In this document: positions 62,181-64,000 of the stretch, piece after piece
Position numbering within the stretch: position 1 is the stretch's first letter
How the letters are laid out: every line of letters starts with the position of its first letter
Assembly (NCBI GenBank): GCA_036023115.1
Contig: JAYKKT010000064.1
Location: 10,925,001-10,989,000, forward strand
Length of the DNA stretch: 64,000 nucleotides
Reading direction: 5' to 3'
From: Brasenia schreberi
Taxonomy: Eukaryota; Streptophyta; Magnoliopsida; Nymphaeales; Cabombaceae
Program-made: the position numbers and the translations under genes
The notes under the pieces: generated by a model
What the model was told of the DNA's origin: nothing
What the model saw: the letters and a program-made list of their open reading frames with translations, nothing else
Databases searched by the model: none

Positions 62181-64000
62181 CTGCAAGAAATACGAAAAGA
62201 TTATCAATTAGCACAAGTAACAAAGAAATTGTATTGCATCTCGGTGGCAAAGAAGGGAGTCGATGGCCGGAGAAGACGAGAAACAACAGAAATTATTTTC
62301 TTGGAATTCTTGGGTAGCAAGGAGGGTCTGAAATTTCAAAGAGGAGAAAGGCGCCGAGAGTCCTTTTTATCGGGGTCATAACTCCTATGGATTCAATCGG
62401 GTTATGGGTTTCTTGTTATGGATCTGGATCCGAACCAAATACAGGTAGGTTTACATCCGATTTGAATTGCATATACCGGTCTACAAGGGTTTGATTCCGG
62501 GTCCAGTTTAGTTCTGGTTTCATTTGAAAAAAACATTCATTTAAGGTAGGATTTTGGAACCAGAACCAAAATATGGTTTGGAACCTTTGGTTCAAATTGG
62601 GGGTCAGTTCGGGTCTGGTTCGAACCATGAGGCCGGTCCAACCAGAGGGCGTACTTCCATCCCTAAAACAAAAGTTGAATCCCCATCTTCCTTTCAGTTA
62701 ATCTTAGTGATTTTCAGACTTCATTAGCTAGTTGTGGTGTGCAATTTTAGGGGGGAAATTTTGAATAACATCAAACCAAGCGAGAGCACGCACACACAAC
62801 CCAAGTGTAGCAAAGGTAGCATAGCCCACGGCTGAATCCAATGGACTATATAGTACAAAGACTACGATATGGGGGTTCTTGCGCACCCCATCCTAAACAT
62901 TTTGTGTGATACAAAAATGGCCATGGAATAACTGCTAAAAATTTATAGACGGCGAACGAATCCAAGAAGGAAATGCTCAAACCTGACCAGAGATTGTTAG
63001 GTCACATTTTATTGCATATGCATGTCAAAGAACAATTCATGTTCTTTATCACGCTTCATATTTCTTTGTTTTGATTCACCATTTTCTTCATTTTTTGTTT
63101 ATTGAGTGAAAGATGATGATTCTTGAACTTGTTCACGAGTTCAGTTCTTCTGTTAGGCTTTTCCTGTCGATGTGCAGAGTTCGATTCTCCGGTGATTTAA
63201 ACTAATTTTATGATAATCTGGCTAGATGGAATAGATAATACATCCGGGTTTAACTGATATGGACTTGTATTCGAATTAAGTGAACTTTTATTTAAATTTG
63301 TGGTGAGGGAAAGCATAATCGACGACCACGGGATTGGGTCGCCGGAGTTCAATTCTCTGGCGTTGCATCCATGGTCATTCATGATCCACCATCTCACAGT
63401 ATTCCTTGTCGTTAAAAGTGGCGATGTAATTCTAGTAGCTCATTGGCAGAGATAGACGTGATATGAGGCGTGCTAGGGAACTGATTTTCGACACCAACAA
63501 TTATACAAGAAAAGCAAGCCCTAACCAAACTCTTGGATAACTTCAAGATGTCATTATCATATTTTAGTTTAGTTTTAGTTTGAGTTTAAAATAGCTTGAA
63601 ACCAGTAATTGTATTAAAAATAAAATATTATGAGAAAATTTTAAAAGAAAATGAAACTGATAGTTTAAAACTGATTATGATTTATAAAAGGTCAAAGTGA
63701 TGAAGCATAGGACACTCTAAGTCGAAGCAGAACTTGGAGATGGAGATGATGAAAATGAAGGTGTTGGATGGGCGAATCCAACTATGGAGGAGAAAGATGG
63801 AGGAGATGATGATGATTCTCACTAGATTACAATGTATTTATTAATTATGATCAACGTTGTCGATGATTGTAATTTATTTTAACTTTATAACATTATGGTA
63901 TTGGTGATTGTAAGTTGTGACTTTATAACTTTGTTGTTTACTAATTAAAGGTATTCAATATTCACGTTATGGTACGGATGCTTGTTCATTATAAGATGTT
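62181..64000. other. Upstream of the HOTHEAD-like gene; GGTTC-rich repeat at 62400-62660
   Basis: The missing first exon should lie here, but I found no ATG-led signal-peptide frame with a donor site. 62400-62660 is rich in ggttc/gaacc phrases ('tggttcaaattgggggtca', 'ctggttcgaaccatgaggcc') like 27610-27930, and ends in 'ccatccctaaaa'. Beyond 62660 are AT-rich sequence and two stretches with 'gagttcgattctccggtg' (63177) and 'gagttcaattctctggcg' (63346), which might be tRNA box B-like SINE debris. A short acidic frame end (GDGDDENEGVGWANPTME, about 63738-63795) has no context. Confidence 0.4.

Noticed and set aside
61555..62211. Plus-strand frame of 218 codons
   Set aside because: Antisense shadow of the HOTHEAD-like exon, which has the FAD-binding and GMC signatures on the minus strand.

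Overview
The window is nuclear DNA from a flowering plant. The signs are intron-containing genes with GT/AG splice sites, an F-box protein, a QWRF/AUGMIN8-type microtubule protein, a HOTHEAD-like GMC oxidoreductase, Ty1-copia elements with initiator-tRNA-Met primer sites, RTE-type LINEs with (TTG)n tails, and many AT-rich microsatellites. No species is assigned. The window is AT-rich and gene-poor. Most open frames in it are chance or transposon-derived.

Layout. 1-3.8 kb: decayed sequence with a 193-bp tandem duplication. 3.9-5.25 kb: an intact single-exon F-box gene (+). 5.3-11.6 kb: AT-rich sequence with microsatellites and a 91-bp tandem repeat array. 11.65-16.2 kb: a decayed copia element (-) with an RTE LINE nested in its gag region. 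16.2-17.25 kb: a large inverted repeat whose loop holds more of the 91-bp repeats. 18.2-19.2 kb: a second LINE (+). 20.2-26.5 kb: a QWRF gene (-) that I could reconstruct as six exons, all in phase. 27-36 kb: small repeats (two SINE-like sequences, a hAT MITE with target duplication, an RNase H fragment, long microsatellites). 36.45-38.5 kb: the longest LINE copy (-). 39.4-40.7 kb: a copia remnant (+). 43.1-45.6 kb: a small three-exon gene (-) for a short protein with one membrane segment, found by matching splice phases. 47.3-51.5 kb: a decayed copia element lacking its 3' end. 53.8-62.2 kb: a HOTHEAD-like gene (-) broken by a nonsense codon and by a near-complete copia element with two LTRs (54.35-59.80 kb). 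60.4-61.0 kb: a tandem duplication and a palindrome cluster just upstream of exon 3.

The genes do not form a pathway or cluster. The three with recognisable functions are unrelated: ubiquitin ligase adaptor, microtubule/augmin protein, cuticle-type oxidoreductase. The story of the window is transposon activity: nested insertions, inverted LTR-like arms, and a gene killed by an insertion. I found no clear new multi-gene system. The best candidates for something undescribed are the small three-exon gene and the outward-facing inverted repeat around 16.2-17.25 kb.
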